Below are positions 52,833-63,010 of a stretch of 64,000 nucleotides of DNA, one piece after another; positions within the stretch are counted from its first letter, which is position 1; every line of letters starts with the position of its first letter. Both the position numbers and the translations under genes were made by a program. Source of the DNA: Castellaniella hirudinis (GTDB taxonomy: Bacteria > Pseudomonadota > Gammaproteobacteria > Burkholderiales > Burkholderiaceae_B); NCBI RefSeq assembly GCF_042651965.1, contig NZ_JBHSDY010000002.1, positions 186,001 to 250,000 on the forward strand, written 5' to 3'. The notes below the pieces were generated by a model that searched no databases, had not been told where the DNA came from, and saw nothing but the letters and a program-made list of their open reading frames with translations.

Positions 52833-53882
52833 TCAATCGACGATCGTCTGCGCGCCGCCTTCGGCGCGGGGCTTGATTTCACCCAGCGTGTAGACGGTTT
52901 CGCCCTGGGCGCGCAGGGTGGCGGCGACAGCGTCGGCCTGGGCCGGGTCCACCACCAGCACCATGCCGATGCCGCAGTTGAAGACGCGCGCCATTTCCTG
53001 GTCGGCCACGCCGCCCTGGGCCTGCAGCCACTGGAACAGGGCCGGCCATTGCCAGGCGTCGCGGTGCAGGTGGGCGCACAGGTCGGCCTTGAGGATGCGC
53101 GGCACGTTTTCCAGCAGGCCGCCGCCGGTGATGTGGGCCAATCCCTTGATCCCCGCGCCGTGGGCCGCCAGCGCAGCCAGCACGGACTTGACGTAGATGC
53201 GGGTGGGTTCCATGACCACGTCGCCCAGGGGGCGGCCGCCCAGGTCCTGGTCGGGACGCGCGCCAGCATGCTGCAGGATCTTGCGCACCAGGGAATAGCC
53301 GTTAGAATGCGCGCCGCTGGAAGCCAGGCCCAGCACCGTGTCGCCGGCCCGGATACCCGCGCCGTCGATGATCGCGGATTTTTCGACCGCGCCGACCGCG
53401 AAACCCGCCAGGTCGTATTCGCCGTCCGGGTACATGCCCGGCATTTCGGCCGTCTCGCCGCCGATCAGGGCGCAGCCGGCCAGTTCGCAGCCGCGCGCGA
53501 TGCCGCCCACGACGCTGGCCGCCGTGTCCACGGACAGCTTGCCGCAGGCGAAGTAATCCAGGAAGTACAGGGGCTCGGCGCCCTGGACCAGGATATCGTT
53601 GACGCTCATGGCGACCAGATCGATGCCGACGGTGTCATGGCGCTGCCATTCGAAGGCCAGGCGCAGCTTGGTGCCCACGCCGTCGGTGCCGGACACCAGC
53701 ACCGGTTCGCGCAGGTGGCGCGGAATCTCGAACAGGGCGCCGAAGCCGCCGATCCCCGCCATCACGCCGGGGCGCATGGTGCGGGCGGCCAGGGGCTTGA
53801 TACGGTCGACCAGCGCGTCGCCGGCATCGATATCGACCCCGGCATCGCGGTAGGTCATGGAGGGAGAGGTGCCTTGTGTCAT
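52833..53882 (-). CDS. purM: Phosphoribosylformylglycinamidine cyclo-ligase PurM
   Basis: PurM closes the imidazole ring to make AIR in purine synthesis. The 349-aa protein shows TYRDAGVDIDAGDALVDRIKP, GGFGALFE, SGTDGVGTKL, DILVQGAEPLYFLDYFA, GGETAEMPGMY and GLASSGAHSNGYSLVR, all family hallmarks. I place the start at 53882 (MTQGTSPSM), with no clear ribosome site; the frame is open a further 29 codons upstream. It is divergent from hda with an 80-bp gap, a typical betaproteobacterial arrangement. Confidence 0.93.
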   Translation of the reverse strand: MTQGTSPSMTYRDAGVDIDAGDALVDRIKPLAARTMRPGVMAGIGGFGALFEIPRHLREPVLVSGTDGVGTKLRLAFEWQRHDTVGIDLVAMSVNDILVQGAEPLYFLDYFACGKLSVDTAASVVGGIARGCELAGCALIGGETAEMPGMYPDGEYDLAGFAVGAVEKSAIIDGAGIRAGDTVLGLASSGAHSNGYSLVRKILQHAGARPDQDLGGRPLGDVVMEPTRIYVKSVLAALAAHGAGIKGLAHITGGGLLENVPRILKADLCAHLHRDAWQWPALFQWLQAQGGVADQEMARVFNCGIGMVLVVDPAQADAVAATLRAQGETVYTLGEIKPRAEGGAQTIVD

Positions 53883-53962
53883 GAGAAAAACCGCCGAATG
53901 TGCAAGAATTGCAGGTTTGGATGCCTGAAAACCTCTGATTTTACGATGAAGTGCCATTGTGT

Positions 53963-54664
53963 ATGACACAGCAACTGTTGCTCGACATTCTGCCCGGCAC
54001 GATGCCGTCGCTGGACGGTTTCGTGGCCGGCGCGAATCAGGCCGCGCTGGGGGCCGTGCGGGGGCTTGAGCCCGGCCGCGCCGTGTACCTGTGGGGCGGC
54101 GTCGGCTCGGGACGCAGCCACCTGCTGCGCGCCCGCGCGCAGGGCGAAGGCTGCCATTACCTGGACGCGCGCGCCCCGGCGCAACGGCTGCACGCCCTGG
54201 CCACCGACGAAGACCAGACCCTGTCCCTGGTGGCGGTGGACGACGTCGCCGACCTGAACCCCGCCGCCCAGGCGGCGCTGTTCGCCCTGTTCAACCGCTG
54301 GCGCACCGCCGCCGGCACGCCGGGCGCCTTCGCCCTGCTGACGGCGGGCGACCGCGCGCCCCTGACCATGCCGCTGCGCGAGGATCTGCGCACGCGCCTG
54401 GGCTGGGATCTGGTCTATCGCCTGGAGCAATTGTCCGACGAGGATCGCGCCCAGGCCTTGCGCGACCGCGCCCAGCAACGCGGGCTGCAGTTGTCCGACG
54501 AAGTGCTGCACTGGATCCTGACCCGCTGCGACCGCGACATGGAACGCCTGACGGCGCTGATCGACAGCCTGGACCAGTATTCCCTGGCCCGCCACCGCCC
54601 CATCACCCTGCCCCTGCTGAAAGACCTGCTGGCCGACGCGCCGGCCACCCCGAGGAACCCATGA
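53963..54664 (+). CDS. hda: DnaA regulatory inactivator Hda
   Basis: Hda, bound to the sliding clamp, stimulates ATP hydrolysis by DnaA after initiation. The 233-aa protein has an N-terminal clamp-binding-like motif (TQQLLLDI) and a DnaA-type AAA+ domain: LWGGVGSGRSHLLRA, where arginine replaces the Walker A lysine as in many Hda proteins, VAVDDVADL as Walker B, and LREDLRTRLGWDLVYRLEQL. It ends with an ATGA overlap to the next gene. An alternative GTG start lies four codons upstream (53951). Confidence 0.9.
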   Translation: MTQQLLLDILPGTMPSLDGFVAGANQAALGAVRGLEPGRAVYLWGGVGSGRSHLLRARAQGEGCHYLDARAPAQRLHALATDEDQTLSLVAVDDVADLNPAAQAALFALFNRWRTAAGTPGAFALLTAGDRAPLTMPLREDLRTRLGWDLVYRLEQLSDEDRAQALRDRAQQRGLQLSDEVLHWILTRCDRDMERLTALIDSLDQYSLARHRPITLPLLKDLLADAPATPRNP

Positions 54665-55365
54665 CTGCGCCGACCCACCTGGCCCTGTTCGACCTGGACC
54701 ACACCCTGCTGCCCTTCGACAGCGACTATCAATGGGCCGAATTCCTGGCCCGCACCGGCCGCGCCGGCGATCCGGAAGCCGCCCGCCGCCGCAACGACGA
54801 CCTGATGCGCCGCTACAACGAGGGCACGCTGTCCGCCGAAGAAGCCGCCGACTTCATGCTGGGCCTGCTGCGCCTGGGCCGGCCCGACGAACTCGACCGC
54901 TGGCACCTGGACTACATGGCCGAGGTCGTCGAACCGGGCATCCTGCCCGCCGCACGCGCGCTGGTGGCGGAACACCAGGATCGCGGCGGACTGTGCGCCA
55001 TCGTCACGGCGACCAACGCCTTCGTCACCTCCCCCATCGCCCGGGCGCTGGGCTTCGACCACCTGATCGCCACCCTCCCGCAGCGCGACGCGCAGGGCGG
55101 CTACACCGGCCGTATCGAGGGTACGCCCAGCTTCAAGGCGGGCAAGGTGCTGCGTGTGCGCCAGTGGCTCCAGGACCTGGGGCTGCAGTTGGAAGACTTC
55201 GACGAATCCTGGTTCTACAGCGATTCCATGAACGATCTGCCCCTGCTGGAAGCCGTGACCCATCCAGTGGCCACCAATCCCAGCCCGGCGCTGCGCGAAA
55301 CCGCCGCCGGCCGGGGCTGGCGCGTCCTGGATCTGTTCGGCGATCTGCAAGACGCGAAATCCTGA
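54661..55365 (+). CDS. HAD-superfamily IB hydrolase (SerB-like phosphatase)
   Basis: The 234-aa cytoplasmic protein has HAD motif I (FDLDHTLLPFDSD), a cap region, motif II (CAIVTATNAFV), the motif III lysine (PSFKAGKVLRV) and motif IV (YSDSMNDLPLLE). This matches the PSP-like HAD-IB group that includes histidinol-phosphatase and phosphatidylglycerophosphate phosphatase candidates. The substrate cannot be named. Its start overlaps the hda stop as ATGA and pcnB follows, the usual order in related genomes. Confidence 0.85.
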   Translation: MTAPTHLALFDLDHTLLPFDSDYQWAEFLARTGRAGDPEAARRRNDDLMRRYNEGTLSAEEAADFMLGLLRLGRPDELDRWHLDYMAEVVEPGILPAARALVAEHQDRGGLCAIVTATNAFVTSPIARALGFDHLIATLPQRDAQGGYTGRIEGTPSFKAGKVLRVRQWLQDLGLQLEDFDESWFYSDSMNDLPLLEAVTHPVATNPSPALRETAAGRGWRVLDLFGDLQDAKS

Positions 55366-55560
55366 CACAAAAAGCCCCCACGCTGCGCAGGCTACGCCCG
55401 CTTGCATCCACCTCGCGGCCTGCATGCCGCTCGGATTCGCCAGGCGCAGGCCAGTCCGCAGGGGCTGCCCTGCGTCCCGGCTCATCCCCCCGAGGGGGCG
55501 CGTTTTACCTTGGGGCGGCCCGGCGGTAACCCCCCCCACGCTGCGCCGGCGAGGACATGG
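55366..55560. repeat. Repeat-rich intergenic element between the HAD gene and pcnB
   Basis: The gap of about 220 bp is built from repeats. CCCCCACGCTGCGC occurs at 55375-55388 and 55533-55546. Copy 2 of a dispersed 36-bp repeat is at 55411-55446, with copy 1 at 3190-3225. A hairpin CCCCCC-GA-GGGGG is near 55486-55499. The layout resembles the REP-like elements known in betaproteobacterial intergenic DNA. Confidence 0.6.
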
Positions 55561-55574
55561 GTGCAACAAAGCCT

Positions 55575-55580
55575 TAAAAT
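55575..55580 (+). promoter_or_regulatory. -10-like hexamer directly before pcnB
   Basis: TAAAAT ends seven bases before the pcnB ATG (55588). There is no Shine-Dalgarno sequence in the seven bases between, so a leaderless message is possible. Confidence 0.4.
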
Positions 55581-55587
55581 ACGCGCC

Positions 55588-56952
55588 ATGCTCAAGCAGA
55601 CCATCAAGAATTTCGTCTCGCGCCTGTTCGCGACCCCGCCCAGCGGCCCGGTGCGCCTGTCGCGCGACACGCACGGCATCGACCGGCGCCTGGTGTCGCG
55701 CCATGCCATCAAAGTCTGCGAAGTCCTGAACCAGCACGGCTTCGACGCCTACATCGTCGGCGGCGCGGTGCGCGACCTGATCGTCGGCCTGGAACCCAAG
55801 GACTTCGACGTCGCCACCAACGCCACGCCCAATCAGGTGCGGCCGCTGTTCCGGCGCGCCCGCATCATCGGCCGGCGCTTCCAGCTGGTGCACGTGGTGT
55901 TCGGCCAGGAAATCATCGAGACCTCGACCTTCCGCGCGCCGTCTTCCGGCAACCAGAAGACCGACGAGCACGGCCGCATCCTGAGCGACAACGAATTCGG
56001 CACCCACGAAGAAGACGCCGCGCGGCGCGACTTCACCATCAACGCCCTGTACTACGATCCCCTGAAGGAAGAAGTCATCGACTTCCACCAGGGCGTGGCG
56101 GACCTGAAGAACCGCGTGGTGCGGATGATCGGCGACCCGGAAACGCGCTACCGCGAAGACCCGGTGCGGATGCTGCGGGCGCTGCGCTTCCAGGCGAAAC
56201 TGGGCGCGCGCATCGACCCGGCCACCGACGCCCCGATCAGCCGGCTGGCGGCGCTCATCGAACACGTCCCGGCCTCGCGCCTGTTCGACGAAACGCTCAA
56301 GCTGCTGACCTGCGGCCACGCCATGGACTGCCTGCGCGAACTGCGCCGCTCGGGCCTGACGAAAAGCCTGATCCCGCTGATCGACCGCATCTTCGAAGAA
56401 GACGGCGGCGAAGCCTTTGTCGAAATCGCCCTGTCGCGCACCGACGCGCGGGTGCGCGCGGGCAAACCCATCAGCCCCAGCTTCCTGTTCGCCGCCCTGC
56501 TGTGGCGGCTGGTGCAAAAACGCTGGACCGCCCTGGTCGCCCAGGGGATGCAGCGCAACGAGGCCCTGATCAACGCCGCCGATTCGGTGATCGAGGCCCA
56601 GATGGACAAGCTCGCCATCCAGCGCCGCCACCAGGCCGACATGCGCGAGATCTGGCTGATGCAGGCCCGCTTCGAGCGCGCCACAGTGCGCTCGATCTGG
56701 CGCATGATGGAACAGCCGCGCTTCCGCGCCTCCGTGGACTTCCTGCAATTGCGGGCCGAGGCCCGTGAGGTCGACAGCGTCCTGGCCCAATGGTGGATGG
56801 ACCTGTCCGACAGCAGCGACGATCGCCGTTCGCAGATGATCGACACCTGGCAAGCCGGCCACGCAGGCGCCCGCCGCGCCGGTTCCGGCACACGCAAGCG
56901 CCGCCGCCGTCGCAGTCCCTCTGCAGACGCCGGCGCCCAGCCCGCGGAATGA
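55588..56952 (+). CDS. pcnB: Poly(A) polymerase I PcnB
   Basis: PcnB adds 3' poly(A) tails that speed RNA decay. The 454-aa protein shows the class II nucleotidyltransferase signature GGAVRDLIVGLEPKDFDVATNATP, RRFQLVHVVFG, RRDFTINALYYDP and YREDPVRMLRALRFQAKL, which separate it from CCA-adding enzymes together with the pcnB genomic setting. The C-terminal 45 residues are strongly basic (GTRKRRRRRSPS), probably RNA-binding. The start is ATG at 55588, and the stop overlaps folK as ATGA. Confidence 0.92.
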   Translation: MLKQTIKNFVSRLFATPPSGPVRLSRDTHGIDRRLVSRHAIKVCEVLNQHGFDAYIVGGAVRDLIVGLEPKDFDVATNATPNQVRPLFRRARIIGRRFQLVHVVFGQEIIETSTFRAPSSGNQKTDEHGRILSDNEFGTHEEDAARRDFTINALYYDPLKEEVIDFHQGVADLKNRVVRMIGDPETRYREDPVRMLRALRFQAKLGARIDPATDAPISRLAALIEHVPASRLFDETLKLLTCGHAMDCLRELRRSGLTKSLIPLIDRIFEEDGGEAFVEIALSRTDARVRAGKPISPSFLFAALLWRLVQKRWTALVAQGMQRNEALINAADSVIEAQMDKLAIQRRHQADMREIWLMQARFERATVRSIWRMMEQPRFRASVDFLQLRAEAREVDSVLAQWWMDLSDSSDDRRSQMIDTWQAGHAGARRAGSGTRKRRRRRSPSADAGAQPAE

Positions 56953-57425
56953 CCGCCTCGGCCTATATCGGCCTGGGCGCCAATCTGGGCGAAGCCGCCG
57001 CCACGGTGCAACGGGCCGCGGCTGAACTGGCCGCCGTGCCGGGCGTATCCGACCTGCAGCTTTCGTCCCTGTACGGCACCGCGCCGGTGGATTCCTCCGG
57101 CCCGGACTACGTCAACGCCGTGGCCCGCCTGGACACGACGCTGCCGCCGCTGGCGCTGCTGGCGGCGCTGCAGGCCATCGAACAGCGCCACGGCCGGGAA
57201 CGCCCCTACCGCAATGCCCCGCGCACCCTGGACCTGGACCTGCTGCTGTACGGCGACCAGACCATCGCCCTGCCCGAACTGACCGTCCCTCACCCGCGCA
57301 TGCACGAACGCGCCTTCGTCCTGCGGCCGCTGATGGACCTGGCGCCCGGTCTGGTGCTGGCCCAGGGTGGCCTGGCCGATCTGCTCGAGCAATGCGCGGA
57401 CCAGGCCGTCCGGCGCCTGGATTGA
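56949..57425 (+). CDS. folK: 2-amino-4-hydroxy-6-hydroxymethyldihydropteridine pyrophosphokinase FolK
   Basis: FolK transfers pyrophosphate to the pterin in folate synthesis. The 158-aa protein contains the family motifs AYIGLGANLG, YGTAPVDSSGPDYVNAVA, ERPYRNAPRTLDLDLLLYG (metal-binding aspartates) and TVPHPRMHERAFVLRPL. The start overlaps the pcnB stop by four bases. folA follows 67 bp downstream, so two steps of folate metabolism are adjacent. Confidence 0.94.
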   Translation: MTASAYIGLGANLGEAAATVQRAAAELAAVPGVSDLQLSSLYGTAPVDSSGPDYVNAVARLDTTLPPLALLAALQAIEQRHGRERPYRNAPRTLDLDLLLYGDQTIALPELTVPHPRMHERAFVLRPLMDLAPGLVLAQGGLADLLEQCADQAVRRLD

Positions 57426-57492
57426 GGCCGCGCCGGGCCGCAGGCGTGCGTGGTTTACACTGGCGCGCATGTTTCCCCGGAGAGCACCTGCC

Positions 57493-58002
57493 ATGCCGTC
57501 CCATCCCCTCCTGCGCCTGATCGTCGCCTACACCGACGCCCGCGTCATCGGCCGCGACGGCGGCATGCCCTGGCATCTGCCAGCCGATCTGGCGCACTTC
57601 AAGCGCAGCACGCTGGGCCATCCCATCATCATGGGGCGCAAGACCTGGCTGTCCCTGGGACGCCCCCTGCCCGGCCGGCGCAATCTGGTGCTGAGCCGCG
57701 ATCCGGCCTTTGCCGCATCCGGCGCCGAATGCTACGACACCCTGGACGCCGCCCTGACCGGTTGCGCGCAGGCCGATCTCGTCTGCGTCATCGGCGGCGA
57801 GCAGATCTTCCGCCTGGCCCTGCCGCTGGCCGACGAACTGATCGCCACGGAAATCCACGCCGACCTGGAAGGCGACACCTGGTTTCCCGAACTGCCCGCC
57901 GGACACTGGCAGGAAGCCGAACGCCTGCCGCAGCCGCCCGAAAACAGCCTGGCCTACGATTTCGTCACGTACCGGCGCGTGCCGGGAACGAAAGCCGCCT
58001 GA
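57493..58002 (+). CDS. folA: Dihydrofolate reductase
   Basis: This enzyme reduces dihydrofolate to tetrahydrofolate with NADPH. The 169-aa protein shows LIVAYTDARVIGRDGGMPWHLPADLAHFKRST, IIMGRKTWLSLGRPLPGRRNLVLSR and VIGGEQIFRLALPLADEL, all catalytic and cofactor-binding signatures. I choose the ATG at 57493 because GGAGAG lies upstream of it. An earlier ATG at 57469 would add eight residues, and TACACT lies seven bases before that one, so a leaderless start there is an alternative. Confidence 0.93.
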   Translation: MPSHPLLRLIVAYTDARVIGRDGGMPWHLPADLAHFKRSTLGHPIIMGRKTWLSLGRPLPGRRNLVLSRDPAFAASGAECYDTLDAALTGCAQADLVCVIGGEQIFRLALPLADELIATEIHADLEGDTWFPELPAGHWQEAERLPQPPENSLAYDFVTYRRVPGTKAA

Positions 58003-58018
58003 ACGCGGCGGCGAGCCT

Positions 58019-58237
58019 TCAACCGCCCGACGACGCCTTGGCGCGCGCCCGGATCACCGTCACCGGTTCACCCGCGATCCCCCAGTTGTCGGTATCGACT
58101 TCGTCAATGACCACAAACGTGGTCTTGGGGTTCTTGCCCAGCACGTCCACCAGCAACTGAGTGGCCCCCTCGATCAGACGGGTCTTCTGTTCGGCGGTGA
58201 CGCCTTCGCGGGTGATCTTGATGTTGACGTAAGGCAT
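58019..58237 (-). CDS. 4-oxalocrotonate tautomerase family protein
   Basis: The 72-aa protein begins MPYVNIKITREGVTAEQKTRLIEGATQLLVDVLGK. After methionine removal the N-terminal proline is the catalytic base of this family, and the start at 58237 is fixed by it. A conserved VVIDEVDTDNWGIAGEPV segment follows. Members tautomerise 2-hydroxymuconate or related enols. The frame stays open upstream, but those residues would bury Pro-1. It converges with folA, and its role here is unknown. Confidence 0.9.
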   Translation of the reverse strand: MPYVNIKITREGVTAEQKTRLIEGATQLLVDVLGKNPKTTFVVIDEVDTDNWGIAGEPVTVIRARAKASSGG

Positions 58238-58324
58238 GGGGCCGGTCTCTGTGGTGAATTGAAAAGGGGTGGTATCGAGCCATACACGCGGATCGCGCAA
58301 GGCCCGGACCTATCGCATGGTAGG

Positions 58325-59401
58325 TTAGCGCGTTTCTGAGTCAATATCTTTCTTCCGCTGCTCAATTCGCACACGCGCCCGCTCGGTCGCCTGCTGCAAC
58401 CGTTTACCCATCACTGCACGAGGCGGCAAGGTCGTCAGATACTCGGCAACGTGGATACCTGATTTGTCCAGCTCCAGCAATTCGATCTGCTCGCGTTTCT
58501 TGCCAGTGCAAAGGATGATCCCCAACGGCGAAGCTTCTTCGGGCTCGCGTTCGTGCTTGTCCAGCCAACGCAGATAAAGCTCCATCTGCCCTTTGTAGGC
58601 CGCCTTGAACTCGCCAATTTTCAACTCCACCGCCACCAGTCGCCGCAGCTTTCGGTTGTAGAACAACAGATCAAGGTGGAAATCCTCGTCGTCGATCTGA
58701 ATACGCTTTTGCCGTGCAACGAAGGAAAACCCCGCGCCCAACTCCAGCAGGAAAGCTTCCATTTCGCGGATGATGGCCGCCTCAAGGTCGGTTTCCTGCC
58801 AGCTATCCCGCAGGCCCAAGAAATCGAGGATGTACGGATCGCGCATCACCAGTACCGGCGTCATGCGCTGTGCGTCGCGCAGGGTCGCCAGCTCCTGCGC
58901 TATGGTCGCTTCCGGCTTTTGGGACAGCGCCGTGCGCTCGTACAGCATCGAGTCGATGCGCTCACGCAGCGTCCGCACACTCCAGCGTTCGGCGCTCGCC
59001 ATCTGTGCATAGTAGTCCCGCTGGAGTGGTTCCTTGAGCGCCAGCAGCATGACGAAATGGGACCAGCTCAATTGTCGCGACAGTGTCGCGACAATTGGCT
59101 CCTCCGGGAAAGTAATGGCGAACTTGACCATCCGGCGCAGGTTCTTCTCTCCAAATCCACGTCCATAGTCCAGGGAAAGTTGCGTAGCCAGGGTCGGCAG
59201 GATTTCTTCGCCGTACCCGGCACGCTGCCCCGCCAACACTTCCGTATGGATCCGGTGCCCGATGCGCCAGAACAGCAGGGTCAGTTCCGCATTGATCATC
59301 GAGACGGCACGTTGCCGTGAGGCCTCGATCAGTGTCCGGATGTCGCTCAGCAGCGCCGACGACGCTACTGGTGACGTCATGGATTCCTTGCGCTTGCTCA
59401 T
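58325..59401 (-). CDS. YhcG/DUF1016-type PDDEXK nuclease domain protein
   Basis: The 358-aa protein has an N-terminal helical DUF1016 region (INAELTLLFWRIGHRI to GRGFGEKNLRRMVKFA) and a C-terminal PDDEXK domain (DEDFHLDLLFYNRKLRRLVAVELKIGEFKAAYKGQMELYLRWLDKHE). The active-site pattern D...ELK is intact. Such proteins are often carried by mobile DNA and near restriction or defence genes, but no such genes are seen here. It stands alone between a tautomerase and the glycine cleavage operon and has lower G+C than either. Its biological role is not established. Confidence 0.85.
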   Translation of the reverse strand: MSKRKESMTSPVASSALLSDIRTLIEASRQRAVSMINAELTLLFWRIGHRIHTEVLAGQRAGYGEEILPTLATQLSLDYGRGFGEKNLRRMVKFAITFPEEPIVATLSRQLSWSHFVMLLALKEPLQRDYYAQMASAERWSVRTLRERIDSMLYERTALSQKPEATIAQELATLRDAQRMTPVLVMRDPYILDFLGLRDSWQETDLEAAIIREMEAFLLELGAGFSFVARQKRIQIDDEDFHLDLLFYNRKLRRLVAVELKIGEFKAAYKGQMELYLRWLDKHEREPEEASPLGIILCTGKKREQIELLELDKSGIHVAEYLTTLPPRAVMGKRLQQATERARVRIEQRKKDIDSETR

Positions 59402-59551
59402 ACCTGTACCCCCAGTGCTCGTACGCTCGTGTTTGCGATCTGACCAACCAAATCATCCCAAACATGAACTTACTGCACGAACCCAGATGCGGTGTTGTGG
59501 GGTGAGACAAAACAGTCTCCAGGCCGCATGCTCGCTTACTGCCAGCCCAAT

Positions 59552-59592
59552 AAAAAAACCCGGCGGTCCGCGCAATACGGAACTCGCCGGGT
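59552..59592 (-). terminator. Terminator of the glycine cleavage operon
   Basis: On the minus strand ACCCGGCG (59592-59585) pairs perfectly with CGCCGGGT (59565-59558), and seven T residues follow. It lies about 50 bp after the gcvP stop. It is the strongest terminator in the window. Confidence 0.92.
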
Positions 59593-59642
59593 GGGGGAAT
59601 GCGATCGGCCCGGGCCTGTGAAGGCCGGGCCGGGGACAGCGG

Positions 59643-62522
<2,880 letters not shown>

Positions 62523-62576
62523 GGAGATCTCCGGGGTGAAACCGAGTGAATCAGAAAATGAAGGGCGCGACGGGGA

Positions 62577-62948
62577 TCAGGCCTGGGCCTCGTAGGCGGC
62601 GGCGTCCATCAGGGCGTCGGCGTCGGCGGCGTTGTCGGGCTTGATCTTGAAGATCCACTGCTCATAGGCGGCTTCGTTGATCAGCGCGGGCTGGTCATTC
62701 AGGGCCTCGTTGAAGGCGACGATCTCGCCGGCCACCGGCGCGTAGATGTCGGAAGCGGCCTTGACGGATTCGACCACGGCGGCGGTGTCGCCGGCAGCCA
62801 GATGCGCGCCGACCTGGACGTCGCCGACGAAGACCAGGTCACCGAGTTGATCCTGAGCGTCGTCGGTGATGCCGACCAGGAAGCAATCGCCGTCAGCCTT
62901 GACCCATTCGTGGGAGGCCGTGTATTTGCGGTCGTTGGGAATGGACAT
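62577..62948 (-). CDS. gcvH: Glycine cleavage system H protein
   Basis: This lipoyl carrier shuttles the aminomethyl group between P, T and L proteins. The 123-aa protein has KYTASHEWVK, VGITDDAQDQLGDLVFV and the lipoylation site K63 in VVESVKAASDIYAPVAGEI. The length is typical. It lies between gcvT and gcvP in the same operon. Confidence 0.95.
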   Translation of the reverse strand: MSIPNDRKYTASHEWVKADGDCFLVGITDDAQDQLGDLVFVGDVQVGAHLAAGDTAAVVESVKAASDIYAPVAGEIVAFNEALNDQPALINEAAYEQWIFKIKPDNAADADALMDAAAYEAQA

Positions 62949-63010
62949 GATGTACCCCGTTGTCAGTGATGGAGAATGGAATGGAAGAAAAAAGTGCGAT
63001 CAGATTTCGA

